Shown here: positions 37,227-48,409 of the stretch, in pieces
How positions within the stretch are numbered: position 1 is the first letter of the stretch
Layout of the letters: each line of letters begins with the position of its first letter
Made by a program: the position numbers and the translations under genes
Notes under the pieces: model-generated
What the model saw: the letters and a program-made list of their open reading frames with translations, nothing else
Databases searched by the model: none
Told to the model about the DNA's origin: nothing
Source of the DNA: Nitrososphaerota archaeon
GTDB lineage: Archaea > Thermoproteota > Nitrososphaeria > Nitrososphaerales > UBA57
NCBI GenBank assembly: GCA_024860875.1
Contig: JACPSZ010000017.1
Location: 1 to 64,000, forward strand
DNA length: 64,000 nt
Direction: 5' to 3'

Positions 37227-38300
37227 ATGAAGGATCTAGCTAAGAAACATCATATCATGGGAAACATAGAGCCCATGAGACTTCCCAAGAATTCCTCAAT
37301 AATCGATTTAGTCAGAGCTTATGAAAAATCTACCTCTTACAATTCGAGGAGGCTTGCAGAGGCGTGTAGGATTCTCGATGCCATGATAGATGAAGATGCG
37401 ACGATATGCGTCACTCTTGCAGGGGCCATGATACCTGCAGGGATGGGAGGTTTGCTAAATTCGATGATGGAGGCTGGCTTCATAGATTTTATGGTAGCGA
37501 CTGGAGCCAATTTGTACCATGATCTGCATTTTGCCTTGGGGATGCCTGTCTACAAGGGCGATTTCAGGGCTGATGATGCCAAACTGCTGGAAGATGGATT
37601 AGTTAGAATTTATGACATTTATGTGCCTATGGATGCACTGCTTGAAACTGACAAATTCGTTCAAGGCATTTTCAAATCTTTCGACCCTTCAAAGCCTACG
37701 ACAACATCTGTAGTACATAATACCATAGGCAAAACTGTGCTAAAAAAGGGAAAGTACCCTGAAAAGTCCGTGCTTGCAACAGCGGCAAAGTATGATGTTC
37801 CGATATTCTCCTCTTCACCGGGAGATTCCTCGATAGGGATGAACCTTGCAGCCCTAAAAATACAGAAGAAGGGGGTCACAGTAGATCCCGACCTTGACGT
37901 TTTAGAATCTACAAGCATCGTCATGAGTTCTAAGAAAAATGGAGTAGTAATTGTTGGAGGGGGCTCTCCAAAGAACTTCTACATGCAGACGCAACCAATG
38001 CTGTCGCAGATTTTCAATATCAACAAAGGAGGGCACGATTACGTCGTGCAGATAACCGCTGATTATCCTCAATATGGAGGATTATCAGGTGCAACTCCAG
38101 AAGAAGCGGTTTCGTGGGGCAAAGTTGTCCCGCATGCCCTGAGCAATGTAGTAGTAATCTATTCTGATGCTACTCTAGTTCTTCCAACATTGTTCGGCTA
38201 CGCTCTGGCAAGCCATACGAAAAGGAAACCCAGACGTCTTTTTGCAAAGAGAATTGAACTCGTTGAAGAGTTGCGGAAGGCTGCCCGGAAAAAGAACTAG
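37227..38300 (+). CDS. dys: Deoxyhypusine synthase
   Basis: VTLAGAMIPAGMGGLL, MVATGANLYHDLHFALG, VIVGGGSPKNFYMQTQPML, GGLSGATPEEAVSWGKV. Confidence 0.93.
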   Translation: MKDLAKKHHIMGNIEPMRLPKNSSIIDLVRAYEKSTSYNSRRLAEACRILDAMIDEDATICVTLAGAMIPAGMGGLLNSMMEAGFIDFMVATGANLYHDLHFALGMPVYKGDFRADDAKLLEDGLVRIYDIYVPMDALLETDKFVQGIFKSFDPSKPTTTSVVHNTIGKTVLKKGKYPEKSVLATAAKYDVPIFSSSPGDSSIGMNLAALKIQKKGVTVDPDLDVLESTSIVMSSKKNGVVIVGGGSPKNFYMQTQPMLSQIFNINKGGHDYVVQITADYPQYGGLSGATPEEAVSWGKVVPHALSNVVVIYSDATLVLPTLFGYALASHTKRKPRRLFAKRIELVEELRKAARKKN

Positions 38301-40867
38301 TTTCCTCCGCCCCAAAATATTTCGTCCAAAGTTCTTGCACCGAGAATCTCGTCAAAGTCATAGCCCAGAGCGTCGAGCAATTGATCGAAGGTGCTACGCA
38401 TATACTCCATGTACTTGTCTGTATCGACTTCTTCCTTCTTTGCCAGACCTAAAGGTTTCACACCATCTTTATCCCGAGTCTTGATAAAAGAAACTACCTC
38501 GCCTGCCTTTACTTCCTTGATCTTCTTGTCCCTGAGCTGCTTTGCAGCTTTTACGTGCTGAGGTGCTGTGCCTTTGTAATCTTCAATATCCTTCCCCATC
38601 ATGACTTCGAATGCGAGCTGATCGAGTGGTATTTCTTTGGCCCTCAGTGCATTTGCTCTCTTCCTGACATCTTCGCGAATATCCTCTCTGGCCTTCTCGA
38701 AGTCGTTTGGAGACGAAACCATGCTGAGAATTTCAACTGCCTTGTAGAAAGAATCTTTGATAAATTGAGGTATGTGACTCTTCTTCCCCGTCAGACCTTT
38801 GATGTCCACTGTTCCATCTGCCTTTACGCCCAGATAGTTCTTCTTCCTCGAAGAAAACGCTACGTATCTGTACATTTTGTCAAGGTCTAATTCAATTCCA
38901 AGTTTCTCTGAAGACCAGTCAGTTATCTCCTTGATCTGCTCTTGACTTGGGGCTTTGAGGAATAATGAGTCAGTATCTCCATAGACGACTTCTATGCCCA
39001 GTTCCTTGCACCTGTTTATCGTTGCGGAAATTATGTTTCGGCCCAATGCTGCTGTAGCGTCCGCAACTGGCAAACAGTAGAGGGGGAATATCTCCGCGCC
39101 CATTACACCGTAGCTTGCATTCAGAATGACCTTGAGCGCTTGCGAAACGACATTGTACAAATCCTTCTGCTCTTGTGTGAGAGTTGGGTTCTTTGAAATG
39201 GGCTTATAGTAATTGACCCTCAGGTCACGCAAAGAGCCTATGAGCAGAGAAGTTATCCCTCTCCTCTTCCTGCAGACCCAGTACTCCGTCCCTGCTATCG
39301 TGTTACTCTTGCACTCTTCGTGGACACATCTAACAGTTTCGTAAGAAAGGTTGTTGACCTTGATGATGCTTGGATACAGGCTGGCGAAGTCTAGCACTGC
39401 AACATTGAAGTGCACTCCAGTTTGAGGCTCAACGACCATTCCGCCCTTGTACTTCTTGCCCTTGATGACTGCCTCGGTTGGGGCTCCTCCAACTTCCTCA
39501 AGGTCTTCCTTGCGGGGAATAAGAGCATTCATTCTTCTGTGCTCGAAGTAGATCATGCTGCGAATCCAATTTGACACTCCGATTCTCGAAACGTCGTCTA
39601 TAGGCATTTTTGCAACCCTTGCAATGACGAGCAAGATTTTCATCAGCACGTCTTGAGAGAAACTCGTTAGATTGTATGTAATCCATGAGTCGTTGTAGCA
39701 GTAGTTTGCAAGTTCGTACATGGGAAGATCGCCTATGAAACCGTCGTACTCTATCTTCGACATTCCGAGCAGTCCTTCTGCAACGCCGTTCAGAGTGTGC
39801 TCGGAATACTTGTTCCCGAATGCGTAAATCTGGAGAGATCTGTTGATGAAGGTCTTGTAGAGGTCTATATGCACACCTTTTTTGAGCAAGGCCCAGTCCC
39901 TGCCCATCTCTATCGGAATCTCTTCGTCAGTGAGCCCAAGGTTCTTGGCCCTGTTCATAAGATACTGGAGGTCGAACTCGTCTCCGTTGAACGTTACAAC
40001 AAAAGGATACTCGTTCATTCTTGCAAAAATTGCTTCGATCATGTCCCTCTCGTCGTCGAAAAAGCGTATGCTGATTTCAGGGGGGAGGACATTCTTACCT
40101 TCTTTGACTTCGTTCCTCCTCAGCACCAGAACTTCCTTCAAGCCGTCGCTCGACACTAGAGAGGTAGCAATGACTCTGTGCTCTGCAGTTGCTGGGTCAG
40201 GCAACCTGTTCTCTTCAGGAGGGACGACCTCAATGTCCAAAGCGATGCGCTTTATGTCGGGAAGAGGCTGATTCAATAAACGGGTCCACTCCATAATCTT
40301 TGCAGCGGAATCAGGATCGGCTCTCTCCAGAGTCTTCTTCAGTGCCTCACTAACGTTGGCAGGAATTTCGAAGTCTACAGGAATTATTTTCGAGTCCTGT
40401 ATCCTGTAAAATGCCCCAGGCACTAGACCGGAATCGTAATCATAGAGGAAGTTTTCGTAGTATTTGATGTCGGATTCCCATGTAGTCGCCATGCTCCGGA
40501 TGTTTTCTCCTCCAGACCCTCCTATTGCCAGAGGGTTGCTGGCAATGATCTTAGCAACGGTAACCTTTTTGTCCCTCCTAAGATCTAGTTTTTCTACATC
40601 TTTTATGCCGATTACGTCTTTCCTGCTACGCAGCTCCTTAAAAATGTCAAGCGAAGCTTTGTCCCTTCGGATCAGGCAGTAGGGCTTATGATCAGTATTA
40701 TCTTCCCACAGGTAGATCTTCTGCTCCTTCGGCTCGTAAAACTTCAAGACCGCTTTCTTTTTGTCCCCGTTGTAGGTTGCTGACACAAGCACAGAATCAG
40801 AAAGGTTCTCGACGCTTTGATCTAAAGGCGTCCTGCCGACAAGCAAAGATTGTTTATTAACTGACAA
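38297..40867 (-). CDS. polB: DNA polymerase family B
   Basis: ALDIEVVPPEE, FNGDEFDLQYLM, LDFASLYPSIIKVNNLS, LNASYGVMGAE, YGDTDSLF. Confidence 0.96.
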   Translation of the reverse strand: MSVNKQSLLVGRTPLDQSVENLSDSVLVSATYNGDKKKAVLKFYEPKEQKIYLWEDNTDHKPYCLIRRDKASLDIFKELRSRKDVIGIKDVEKLDLRRDKKVTVAKIIASNPLAIGGSGGENIRSMATTWESDIKYYENFLYDYDSGLVPGAFYRIQDSKIIPVDFEIPANVSEALKKTLERADPDSAAKIMEWTRLLNQPLPDIKRIALDIEVVPPEENRLPDPATAEHRVIATSLVSSDGLKEVLVLRRNEVKEGKNVLPPEISIRFFDDERDMIEAIFARMNEYPFVVTFNGDEFDLQYLMNRAKNLGLTDEEIPIEMGRDWALLKKGVHIDLYKTFINRSLQIYAFGNKYSEHTLNGVAEGLLGMSKIEYDGFIGDLPMYELANYCYNDSWITYNLTSFSQDVLMKILLVIARVAKMPIDDVSRIGVSNWIRSMIYFEHRRMNALIPRKEDLEEVGGAPTEAVIKGKKYKGGMVVEPQTGVHFNVAVLDFASLYPSIIKVNNLSYETVRCVHEECKSNTIAGTEYWVCRKRRGITSLLIGSLRDLRVNYYKPISKNPTLTQEQKDLYNVVSQALKVILNASYGVMGAEIFPLYCLPVADATAALGRNIISATINRCKELGIEVVYGDTDSLFLKAPSQEQIKEITDWSSEKLGIELDLDKMYRYVAFSSRKKNYLGVKADGTVDIKGLTGKKSHIPQFIKDSFYKAVEILSMVSSPNDFEKAREDIREDVRKRANALRAKEIPLDQLAFEVMMGKDIEDYKGTAPQHVKAAKQLRDKKIKEVKAGEVVSFIKTRDKDGVKPLGLAKKEEVDTDKYMEYMRSTFDQLLDALGYDFDEILGARTLDEIFWGGGN

Positions 40868-41068
40868 GGCTCCACCCGCTAACCGATCTTCAGAATATAA
40901 ATTGGAAGGCTCGTCCCTTACATTCTGAGCTGCTGTACAATACAGGAAAAATTCTGTAGAAAGATGATTTTTTGAAATTTAGAGTTAGAATGAAACCGAA
41001 AAGGCTAAAATTTTGTTCTGCTTATCTTCCATGCAGCAGGAATGGGCTATTAGGTATGAAAGATCCGG

Positions 41069-41608
41069 GTGAGTATTTTGGTTGAAACTAAAAGGTTAAT
41101 CGTTATTGGAGGGATAATAGCGGTCATTGCAGCGGCCGTAGTAGCCAGTCGTGAAGGAATTGGCCCTAATTTATCGGGGCTCCCCGAATACAAGATTCTA
41201 AGCCTTGACAAGAATGTTTCGGCGCTCTATGATCAAGAGGGAAATCTTTGGGACAAGTGGGGTGCTGGAGAGATAAATGCGACAGAATTTTCGCTGAAGT
41301 CGCAACTTTCAATTGGCGAATTGAACAGGTATGCAGAGCAGATAGACCCCGAAAAGGTTCCTGAGGAATGGAAGGAGACATATAGTAATTACAAGTCCTA
41401 CATTCTTATTCTTCGCGATGCTTTTCAAAAGTCGCATGAATTCGCAGTTCTAAAGGAGAGGGGTAACCTGACAGATGTTGAAGAATATTACAGGCAACAA
41501 GAAATATCTGCAATGTTTCAACAAGCTTCCGAAACTCTGCAGGCTTCCAAGTCAGCATGGCCTGTCGCCGCCAGACAGAATGTGCCAGGATTTAGAGGGT
41601 TTCCATGA
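41069..41608 (+). CDS. Hypothetical membrane-anchored helical protein
   Basis: N-terminal TM, helical remainder. Confidence 0.6.
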   Translation: MSILVETKRLIVIGGIIAVIAAAVVASREGIGPNLSGLPEYKILSLDKNVSALYDQEGNLWDKWGAGEINATEFSLKSQLSIGELNRYAEQIDPEKVPEEWKETYSNYKSYILILRDAFQKSHEFAVLKERGNLTDVEEYYRQQEISAMFQQASETLQASKSAWPVAARQNVPGFRGFP

Positions 41609-41774
41609 TCTATCTTCAGGCTTGTCCAGATAATTCTTCAGGAACTTATCCTAAATGCATGATCTTAACTGCAATAACTGCGGCACGGATGGACTTGCCC
41701 CGGTAAGCAGAAGCGATATGCAGATGCCCAGAGTCAGGTTCAGGTAAAGATCAGCAACCCAAAAAAGACTAATT

Positions 41775-43850
41775 TTATTTCTTCCTTTTGGCTTTGACTT
41801 TTTTCTTTTTGCTTCTTCGCGTTAAGATGCCTGCAATCAGAACCACTGCAACGGCAACGCCTAACCCAGCATAGGCAAACTGGCCCATGAATTGTATTGG
41901 AGAGGTACTTTCGGGAATATCTTCGTATGGTTCTATTTGCAAGTTGTCGGGCAGGCCGTATGCCATTATTGCCCCGGGAGTATTCGAACCGAAGCCCTGC
42001 TGGTTCACGATGTTCTGGAAGTAGGCGTGCCCTCCAATAATCCTGAAGAGCTTCATCTTGCCGTCTGAATCTGCACCTATCGTTGGCTGAACAAGCGTAG
42101 AAGAGCCTAAGCTCTGCTCGTACATAATATTGCCGTTGTCTGCATTTAGAGCCCTCTGAATCCCATCTGGAGCAGAGAACCATACCAAGCCTCCGCTGAC
42201 CATTACTCCTCCCCTGAACGGGAAGCCGTCAACGAAATACTTCCATTTTAGAGAGCCGTCATCAATATTGTAAGCATTAATCGTGTAATTGATCTTGGGG
42301 ACAAAAGGTCTGTCGGGAAGGCTCGCCCTCCCTCCAAGAGCATTGCCCCTAAGATCAGCATTTGTAACCAGGTTCCATCCCGGCGCGTTGTAGGTTGCAA
42401 AGTAGACAATGTTCCGTATGGGATCATAGGCTATGTCGGACTCCAAGCATCCAGTCAGGTTGCAGTTCATCCAGAACGGCTCTGATTTGGGGTAGTTGAC
42501 CCATGGCCTTGTCATGTCTTCTCTGTTCCTGGGGTTCAATAATTGGGCATTCTGTGTCCTCTTTATGTCTGGAGACTCTAAAACATGGTAGGCCTCGCCC
42601 GTCGCAGCGTCAAAGACATACACGATCCCGTTCTTGCAGCCTTTTATCACAACGTTCCTGTTCTGACCCTTTACCCTAGCATTTGCCAAGATGGTATTCC
42701 AGCCGCAGTCGTAGTCCCAGAGATTCCTTGCAGTAGTCTGATGGGACCAGATGAGTTCCCCTGTTTTTGCATTGAGAGCTATTACGGATGAACTGAAAAG
42801 CCTGAAACCCGGAGAATGTGTCGCATTCAGGTTTGGACCCGGTTGAGCGGTTCCGAAATAGTATATTCCAGTTTCTTCATCAATGACCCTCTGGCCCCAG
42901 ACATTGCTTATACCTGAATTGAAGCGCATTTTATCCCAGTCGTTTCTGAGCAAATCTTGATCTAATTCGCAGGATTTGATCCTTTGTATCCATATCTTGT
43001 CGCAGTTATCAACGAGCCATTGGCCCCATACCTGCTTCTCTCTCTCAAATTCTGGTCTACATGTTGCAGAATCTCCGCACGGAGGAGCGTAGAAGAACCT
43101 CCACAACACTTTGCCAGTTTCAGCGTCCATCCCCTGCTCGTAAGCCCTCCCACCCCACGTACCCTCCGATGCTCCACCGACGCCCCAGATGACTACGTTC
43201 TCCTTCTTGTATAATGAGGGAGGATGCGCACCTCCTCCAGCGTAGTAGCCAGAATTGGTTGGTATACCAAAACCGCGTACGCTATTGAGTGGAATTTCTT
43301 TGCACAGGTCTTCGTACGTTCTAGCTACGCTCCCAGTCTTTGCATCAAGTACCGTAATCTTGCATCCAAAATCGTTGAGCCATATCTTTCCATCTATGTA
43401 GTAAATCCCATGAGTATGGCCCAGTGCATAGGCTGCAAGAAGGGGATACGAGTTCTCTATATTTCTGCTGTCGAAGTTGGTTACATGCCTCCAGATTTCC
43501 TTGCCAGTCTTTGCATCCAGCGCTATTACCATCTTGCTGTTCAGAACTATGTACACAATACCATCAACCACAAGAGGAGGGGACATGCTACCCTCAGCAA
43601 TTGAAGGAAATCCTAATAGCTGCGCTCCCTGCTGCGAAACTGGCAGAACCTGGTAAGTCCATTTCAGTTCTAAGGACTGCACATTGCGCTTGTTGATCTG
43701 AGTCTGAGGATTGTAGTTAGTACCAAAAGCGTCATGGTTGATATATTCCCAGTTCCTCTGCTCCCTCGGCAGCTGCTGAGCTTCCAGTTGCCCAGTTGAT
43801 AGAAGCATTCCTATTGTAAAGAGAGAGATAAAATACTTTGAAAAATGCAT
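41775..43850 (-). CDS. PQQ-type beta-propeller dehydrogenase-like protein, secreted, C-terminal TM anchor
   Basis: Signal peptide; NWEYINHDAFGTNYNPQTQINKRNVQSLELKW; repeated ALDAKTGKEIW-type blades; WDYDCGWN; C-terminal AGLGVAVAVVLIAGIL-RRSKKKK. Confidence 0.88.
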   Translation of the reverse strand: MHFSKYFISLFTIGMLLSTGQLEAQQLPREQRNWEYINHDAFGTNYNPQTQINKRNVQSLELKWTYQVLPVSQQGAQLLGFPSIAEGSMSPPLVVDGIVYIVLNSKMVIALDAKTGKEIWRHVTNFDSRNIENSYPLLAAYALGHTHGIYYIDGKIWLNDFGCKITVLDAKTGSVARTYEDLCKEIPLNSVRGFGIPTNSGYYAGGGAHPPSLYKKENVVIWGVGGASEGTWGGRAYEQGMDAETGKVLWRFFYAPPCGDSATCRPEFEREKQVWGQWLVDNCDKIWIQRIKSCELDQDLLRNDWDKMRFNSGISNVWGQRVIDEETGIYYFGTAQPGPNLNATHSPGFRLFSSSVIALNAKTGELIWSHQTTARNLWDYDCGWNTILANARVKGQNRNVVIKGCKNGIVYVFDAATGEAYHVLESPDIKRTQNAQLLNPRNREDMTRPWVNYPKSEPFWMNCNLTGCLESDIAYDPIRNIVYFATYNAPGWNLVTNADLRGNALGGRASLPDRPFVPKINYTINAYNIDDGSLKWKYFVDGFPFRGGVMVSGGLVWFSAPDGIQRALNADNGNIMYEQSLGSSTLVQPTIGADSDGKMKLFRIIGGHAYFQNIVNQQGFGSNTPGAIMAYGLPDNLQIEPYEDIPESTSPIQFMGQFAYAGLGVAVAVVLIAGILTRRSKKKKVKAKRKK

Positions 43851-43938
43851 CTGGGTATTTGTGTAGAATAGGATAAGGTGGTTTTATGTCTTTAAAAAAG
43901 AAAAATGTATGGTTGCCCTCTTGAGGCAACCTATTGCT

Positions 43939-46233
43939 CTATGCCTTCTTTCTTCTGCTAAATAGTACTCCTGATATGACTACAAGTACAACTCCTATAC
44001 CAATAGCAGCATAGGATATCGGACTGATTGTTTCCACTGTGACTTCTTTTGGTACTTCTTTGACTACCTCTTTGATTACTTCTTTTGGTACTTCCTTTAT
44101 GACTTCTTTAGGTACCTCTTTGATGACTTCTTTGATTACTTCTTTTGGTACTTCCTTTATGACTTCCTTTGTGATTACTTGCGGCTGCGGCAGCTGGTTA
44201 GGCAGGCCATATGCGACTAGGGCTCCATCTGCACTCGTGGCCCCAAATACACCACCTGGACCACCAATTTGAGAGCCTCCACCACCTACATAAACTAAGA
44301 TTTGGTACTTGCCTTCTTTAGTTGCTCCTACGGTGGGCATGACTGCCACTGGTATGCCGAATGTCATCTGGTGAGCTTGCCTGCCAGTTTCAGTGTCTAT
44401 GAACCTGAGGTTGCCGTCCGTGACATACACCATCAGCAGCCCTCCCGCTATTGCTATCCCTCCCCTAAAAGCTGCTTGCTCTATTCTGTACGTCCAGGCT
44501 TGCTTGCCTGTATTCACATCTACGGCGTAGACATTTGAATTGAGCCTTCTGGACATTTCCGTGTTGTTCAGCACGCCTTCAACGACTTGCGCGCCAATTG
44601 CACCTAGACCATTATTGCCTCTAGGAATGACGTTAGTCACTGTGTGGTACACCGGGGCGTTATATGAACCTAGGTAGACACGCTTTCCGTCATACGCAAT
44701 GTCTGACTCCAAGCATGTGGTGTAGCAGCTTGCCAGTATTCTCTCTTTGCTCGGATAGTGCGGCCAGGGCTTCGCCATGTCTTCCTTCGTCAATCTGCAG
44801 CAGGCATCTTTGCCCCTTGGATCGTTGTTCTTGTCGACGCCGTAGTTTAACCCAGTGTTTCTTAGTATTGTTGGAGGGTCGAATACCCAGAATGGCTTGC
44901 CTGTCGCTGCATCAAGTGCATAAACGATGCCATTTTTGCATCCTTTGATGAAGGCCTTCTTACCCTGTACCTGTCCTATGATTCCACTCCATGAGCAGTC
45001 ATAATCCCATATGTCACGAGTATTGGATTGGAACCACCATACCATTTTGCCTGTCCTAATATCGTGTACTGTGAATCCGCTCCCATGTAGACCTGGGCCA
45101 TATCTATGAGTTAGATTCGTATATGGCCCTTGATCTCCCCATCCTATGTATACTAGGCCAGTCTCTGCATCTATCGGATACGTACCCCATACTGGCGAGA
45201 TTGCACTTGCTGTATGAAGTTTCCCGAATGTTCGTGATCCTGGAACCATATCAATCCAGTCGTTCTTCACTACATCAGCAGGTACATCTGTACATTTCGT
45301 TGCTAGATATGTTGGTTCCCTGTCCCTCGCTGGGTGATTTATGCTTTCAAGGTATCGTGGATACTCAAAGTACCAGCCATTGCCATTGACCCTGTTGCAT
45401 TCACTGATTGCCCAGTCCGGGTCTCCATTAGGAGCCGGAGGCATTACGAATTCCCTGTACAGTCTCTTTGGATTTGTGGGGTCGCTCATGTCGAATGCAG
45501 TTACAAACGCTCTACCGCCTCCTCCGCTCCCAGCGCCCATCGGTATGAACATGATATTACCAATGAATTGCGGTGGATGTGCAGTTCCTGCAAGGTTCCC
45601 TTGATTACCAAGAGATCCCACTATTCCTGCAGCTGTATTTCCGAATTCCGCATTGGTACCGCAAACCTGCTCCTGATTCATGAACCATGCAGTCTTCCCC
45701 GTCTTTGCATCAACCGCATAGGACATGCATGCAAAAACGCTGGGTATGAGCCAGCCCTTGTCACGATAGAAGTTTAAAGCATGGATATAGCGCAGTTCTG
45801 TTGATCTTGTTTCCAAAGTCGTTGACCCATATGGTTTTACCGGTTGCTGCATCTAGTGCAAATAGTCTCCTATCTCCGCTATACATGTAGATGACGCCGT
45901 CAACTACAAGAGGTGGTGTGATAGTACCTGGGGCTATTGTCTGACCTGCAGAAAGTATCGGACCAGTCTGCCGAGTAAGTGGAAATACCCACTTTGTCTC
46001 AAGAAACTGTACGTTGTCCTTGGTTATTTGTGTCTGAGGACTGTGTAACTACCGCCATTTGGCCCGTAATTGATCATCTCCCAGTTTCCTGATGCCACCG
46101 ATGGAGCCGCTCCTCCAACTGGAGGGCCTCCAGGGTCAAATGCGCTGACCCTTGTTGATGTTAGTACTCCTACAGATGATGCAACTAGGATTGTTGCAAC
46201 TAACAGACTCAGTAACCGTTTTGATCGAGTCAT
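43939..46233 (-). pseudogene. Second PQQ-type beta-propeller dehydrogenase-like protein, split by two apparent frameshifts (long intact 3' ORF 43939..45852)
   Basis: N-term signal + NWEMINYGPNGGSY in ORF 46024..46233; SPQTQITKDNVQFLETKWVFPL...LFALDAATGKTIWVNDFG in a second frame; ELRYIHALNFYRDKGW... onward in a third. Confidence 0.75.
44037..44172 (-). repeat. Tandem repeat encoding (KEVIKEVPKEV)n juxtamembrane stalk
   Basis: VITKEVIKEVPKEVIKEVIKEVPKEVIKEVPKEVIKEVVKEVPKEVTVE. Confidence 0.9.
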
Positions 46234-46309
46234 TAGCGTCGTTGCAATACGTCCATTTATTTAAGGCTTGAACGAAGTCTACTTCGATCTGCAGTAATCT
46301 GCTTTCGTA

Positions 46310-47014
46310 TTACGGCCGGCCAAACGAGAAGAGATCTTTTATCCTGTCGTTCCAGACGCTATAGTCTCCTAGCTTCCTCCAGTGAAGAGGGAATACTGTT
46401 CCATCTGCAACTATAGAAGTTTTGAAGACACGGAAATTCCAATAATCATAATCCATCAACCACTTTCCGTCAGCATAGATGAACTTCTGGATTGCATCAA
46501 CCTCCATCTGAAAATCGCCTATTTCCTTGCCAGTACCATTCAGGTAGAGTTTGTATCTGACTTCTGCCCTGTCGCCCGTGATCTTAGCGTCATAATTATC
46601 AATCCTGTATCCGATCGTTATTGAGTTTCCTATTATCTGCGCCCAAAGAATCCTGATGTTTCCCGTCCCATCATACTTGCCTGCGAAAACACCTGCCTGA
46701 TTTGCCCATTCTGCATAAGCTCTGTCTGGAATGTAAACATCCATAAGCCCCCGAGCATCCCTTGCTGCAAGCTTGTCAAGATGAGTGATTATAGCCTGTT
46801 TTAGTGCATCTGCCCTTTGCTCTTGTACAGGAGCTGGAGCCTGTGGACTTGAAGGTGCCTGTTGAGGAGCGGGTTGTGCTGGAACCTGATTAATCTGACC
46901 CGGAGCTACTTGGGGAGTTTGCTGCAGAATTAAGAAATAGCCCGCGGCACCAACTACGACCACGACAGCCAGAACCGCTATTAAGACAACCTTGGAGAGG
47001 GCATTATTATACAT
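46310..47014 (-). CDS. Membrane-anchored protein, Pro/Gln-rich linker, NTF2-like-looking C-terminal domain
   Basis: N-terminal TM; QQTPQVAPGQINQVPAQPAPQQAPSSPQAPAPVQ linker; AIITHLDKLAARDARGLMDVYIPDR. Confidence 0.65.
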   Translation of the reverse strand: MYNNALSKVVLIAVLAVVVVVGAAGYFLILQQTPQVAPGQINQVPAQPAPQQAPSSPQAPAPVQEQRADALKQAIITHLDKLAARDARGLMDVYIPDRAYAEWANQAGVFAGKYDGTGNIRILWAQIIGNSITIGYRIDNYDAKITGDRAEVRYKLYLNGTGKEIGDFQMEVDAIQKFIYADGKWLMDYDYWNFRVFKTSIVADGTVFPLHWRKLGDYSVWNDRIKDLFSFGRP

Positions 47015-47078
47015 GTCAATAATTACAATAGTTATACTACGATATAGGCATTACGTATTCTAAACTGTAGAACATCAG

Positions 47079-47483
47079 CTAGAACAACTTCGAAATTACC
47101 CCGTATTCTCTCTCGAAACTTTCTTCAGAATCAGATGCATGTATGATATTCGCAGTTATTGCCAAACTGTAATCCCCCCTTATGGTGCCTGCAGCAGCTT
47201 CTGGAGACTTTGTCGCTCCTATCATTCTCCTGACAACCTCGACTGCTGAATTTCCTTCAAGCACAGCAGCAACTATAGGGCCGGATGTCATAAAAGACAC
47301 CAATTCTGCGAAAAATGGCTTGCCCTTATGCGGAGAATAGAAACCTTCAGCAACGTTCTTACTCATCTTTACCATTTTCATTGCAACTATTTTGAAACCC
47401 TTCTGCTCGAATCGAGAGATTACTGCCCCGATCAAGCCTCTAGATACGGCATCAGGTTTCAATAAAATTAAAGTTCTTTCCAC
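47079..47483 (-). CDS. ndk: Nucleoside diphosphate kinase
   Basis: [65 protein letters not shown]. Confidence 0.96.
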   Translation of the reverse strand: MERTLILLKPDAVSRGLIGAVISRFEQKGFKIVAMKMVKMSKNVAEGFYSPHKGKPFFAELVSFMTSGPIVAAVLEGNSAVEVVRRMIGATKSPEAAAGTIRGDYSLAITANIIHASDSEESFEREYGVISKLF

Positions 47484-47659
47484 TACTTCTTCGACCTAGC
47501 CCACTTTAGTTTTCTAGGGTCTCTTTTGAAGACAAGAGTACTTTTCTTGCACTTTGCAGAGCAGAACCAGCTTATAGCGCCATCATTCCTTATCATCATT
47601 ATACCCTCTCCCATTGGAACAGGTTTTCCACAGAATGTGCAGTTCTTCAGGGAGAGCAT
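47483..47659 (-). CDS. rpl24e: 50S ribosomal protein L24e
   Basis: [58 protein letters not shown]; absent from the ORF track. Confidence 0.93.
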   Translation of the reverse strand: MLSLKNCTFCGKPVPMGEGIMMIRNDGAISWFCSAKCKKSTLVFKRDPRKLKWARSKK

Positions 47660-47664
47660 GTGCC

Positions 47665-47886
47665 TTACCTGATTTCCTTCCTAGCTTCCCTCTCTGTTTC
47701 CCTGAGCATTAGAATATCCGAAAGTCTTACAGGCCCCTTTACATTTCTCGTTAGAATTCTTCCCTTATCTCTTCCTTCAAGTATCCTGACTCTGACCTGA
47801 GTAATCTCACCAGCGACCCCAGTCCTTGTGACTACTTGGATTACTTCTGCTGGGGTTACATGCTCTTCGGATTCCTTTGCACTCAT
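47665..47886 (-). CDS. rps28e: 30S ribosomal protein S28e
   Basis: [58 protein letters not shown]. Confidence 0.96.
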   Translation of the reverse strand: MSAKESEEHVTPAEVIQVVTRTGVAGEITQVRVRILEGRDKGRILTRNVKGPVRLSDILMLRETEREARKEIR

Positions 47887-47898
47887 TTGGTATCAGCT

Positions 47899-48273
47899 TT
47901 AGCCCTTCTTTGCTTTTGCAAGAGAGGAAACTATCTGCTCGAGGATTTGAGCTGCCTCTCCTGCCTCTACTATACACGCTGCTGCTGCACCTACATCCAT
48001 CCCTAATGCACTACCGATCTGAGCTTTTGAAGATACGAAGACGTAAGGAATGTTCCTTTCCTCGCATAGGATTGGAAGATGTGCAACGACCTCTGGAGGG
48101 TCAACATCCTCGGCAATTATCGTGAGTTTCGATATTCCTCTTTCTATTGCCTTTGTAGTTTCGTTGGTCCCTTTCCTAATCTTGCCAGTCTGCTTTGCCT
48201 GTCTTAACGCTTCGTAAGCGGCATCGACAAGCTCTCGTGGAGTCTCAAACTTTACAAAGTACGGCTTTGACAT
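47899..48273 (-). CDS. rpl7ae: 50S ribosomal protein L7Ae
   Basis: [61 protein letters not shown]. Confidence 0.96.
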   Translation of the reverse strand: MSKPYFVKFETPRELVDAAYEALRQAKQTGKIRKGTNETTKAIERGISKLTIIAEDVDPPEVVAHLPILCEERNIPYVFVSSKAQIGSALGMDVGAAAACIVEAGEAAQILEQIVSSLAKAKKG

Positions 48274-48409
48274 GCTAAATTACCTCCGCCGGCTTAGGCG
48301 GATCCTAATTCGGATACTATTGGGTTCATCTAAATTCGCCCATCCCCCATGATTAATGCTATCTTAAAACCCTTTTGTGATTAGTTTAATGGGAAGCTCG
48401 CACTTTGCT

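Noticed and set aside
39797-40271. Plus-strand ORFs of 120-129 aa opposite polB
   Set aside because: Antisense shadows of a strongly conserved polymerase frame; no domain-like sequence or start signals.
44037-44172. Possible CRISPR-like repeats
   Set aside because: Repeats are contiguous and in frame within a CDS with no spacers; no cas genes in the window.
44039-44272. Plus-strand ORF MTSFGTSLTTSLITSFGTSFMTSLG...
   Set aside because: Antisense translation of the KEVIKEVPKEV tandem repeat, not a separate gene.
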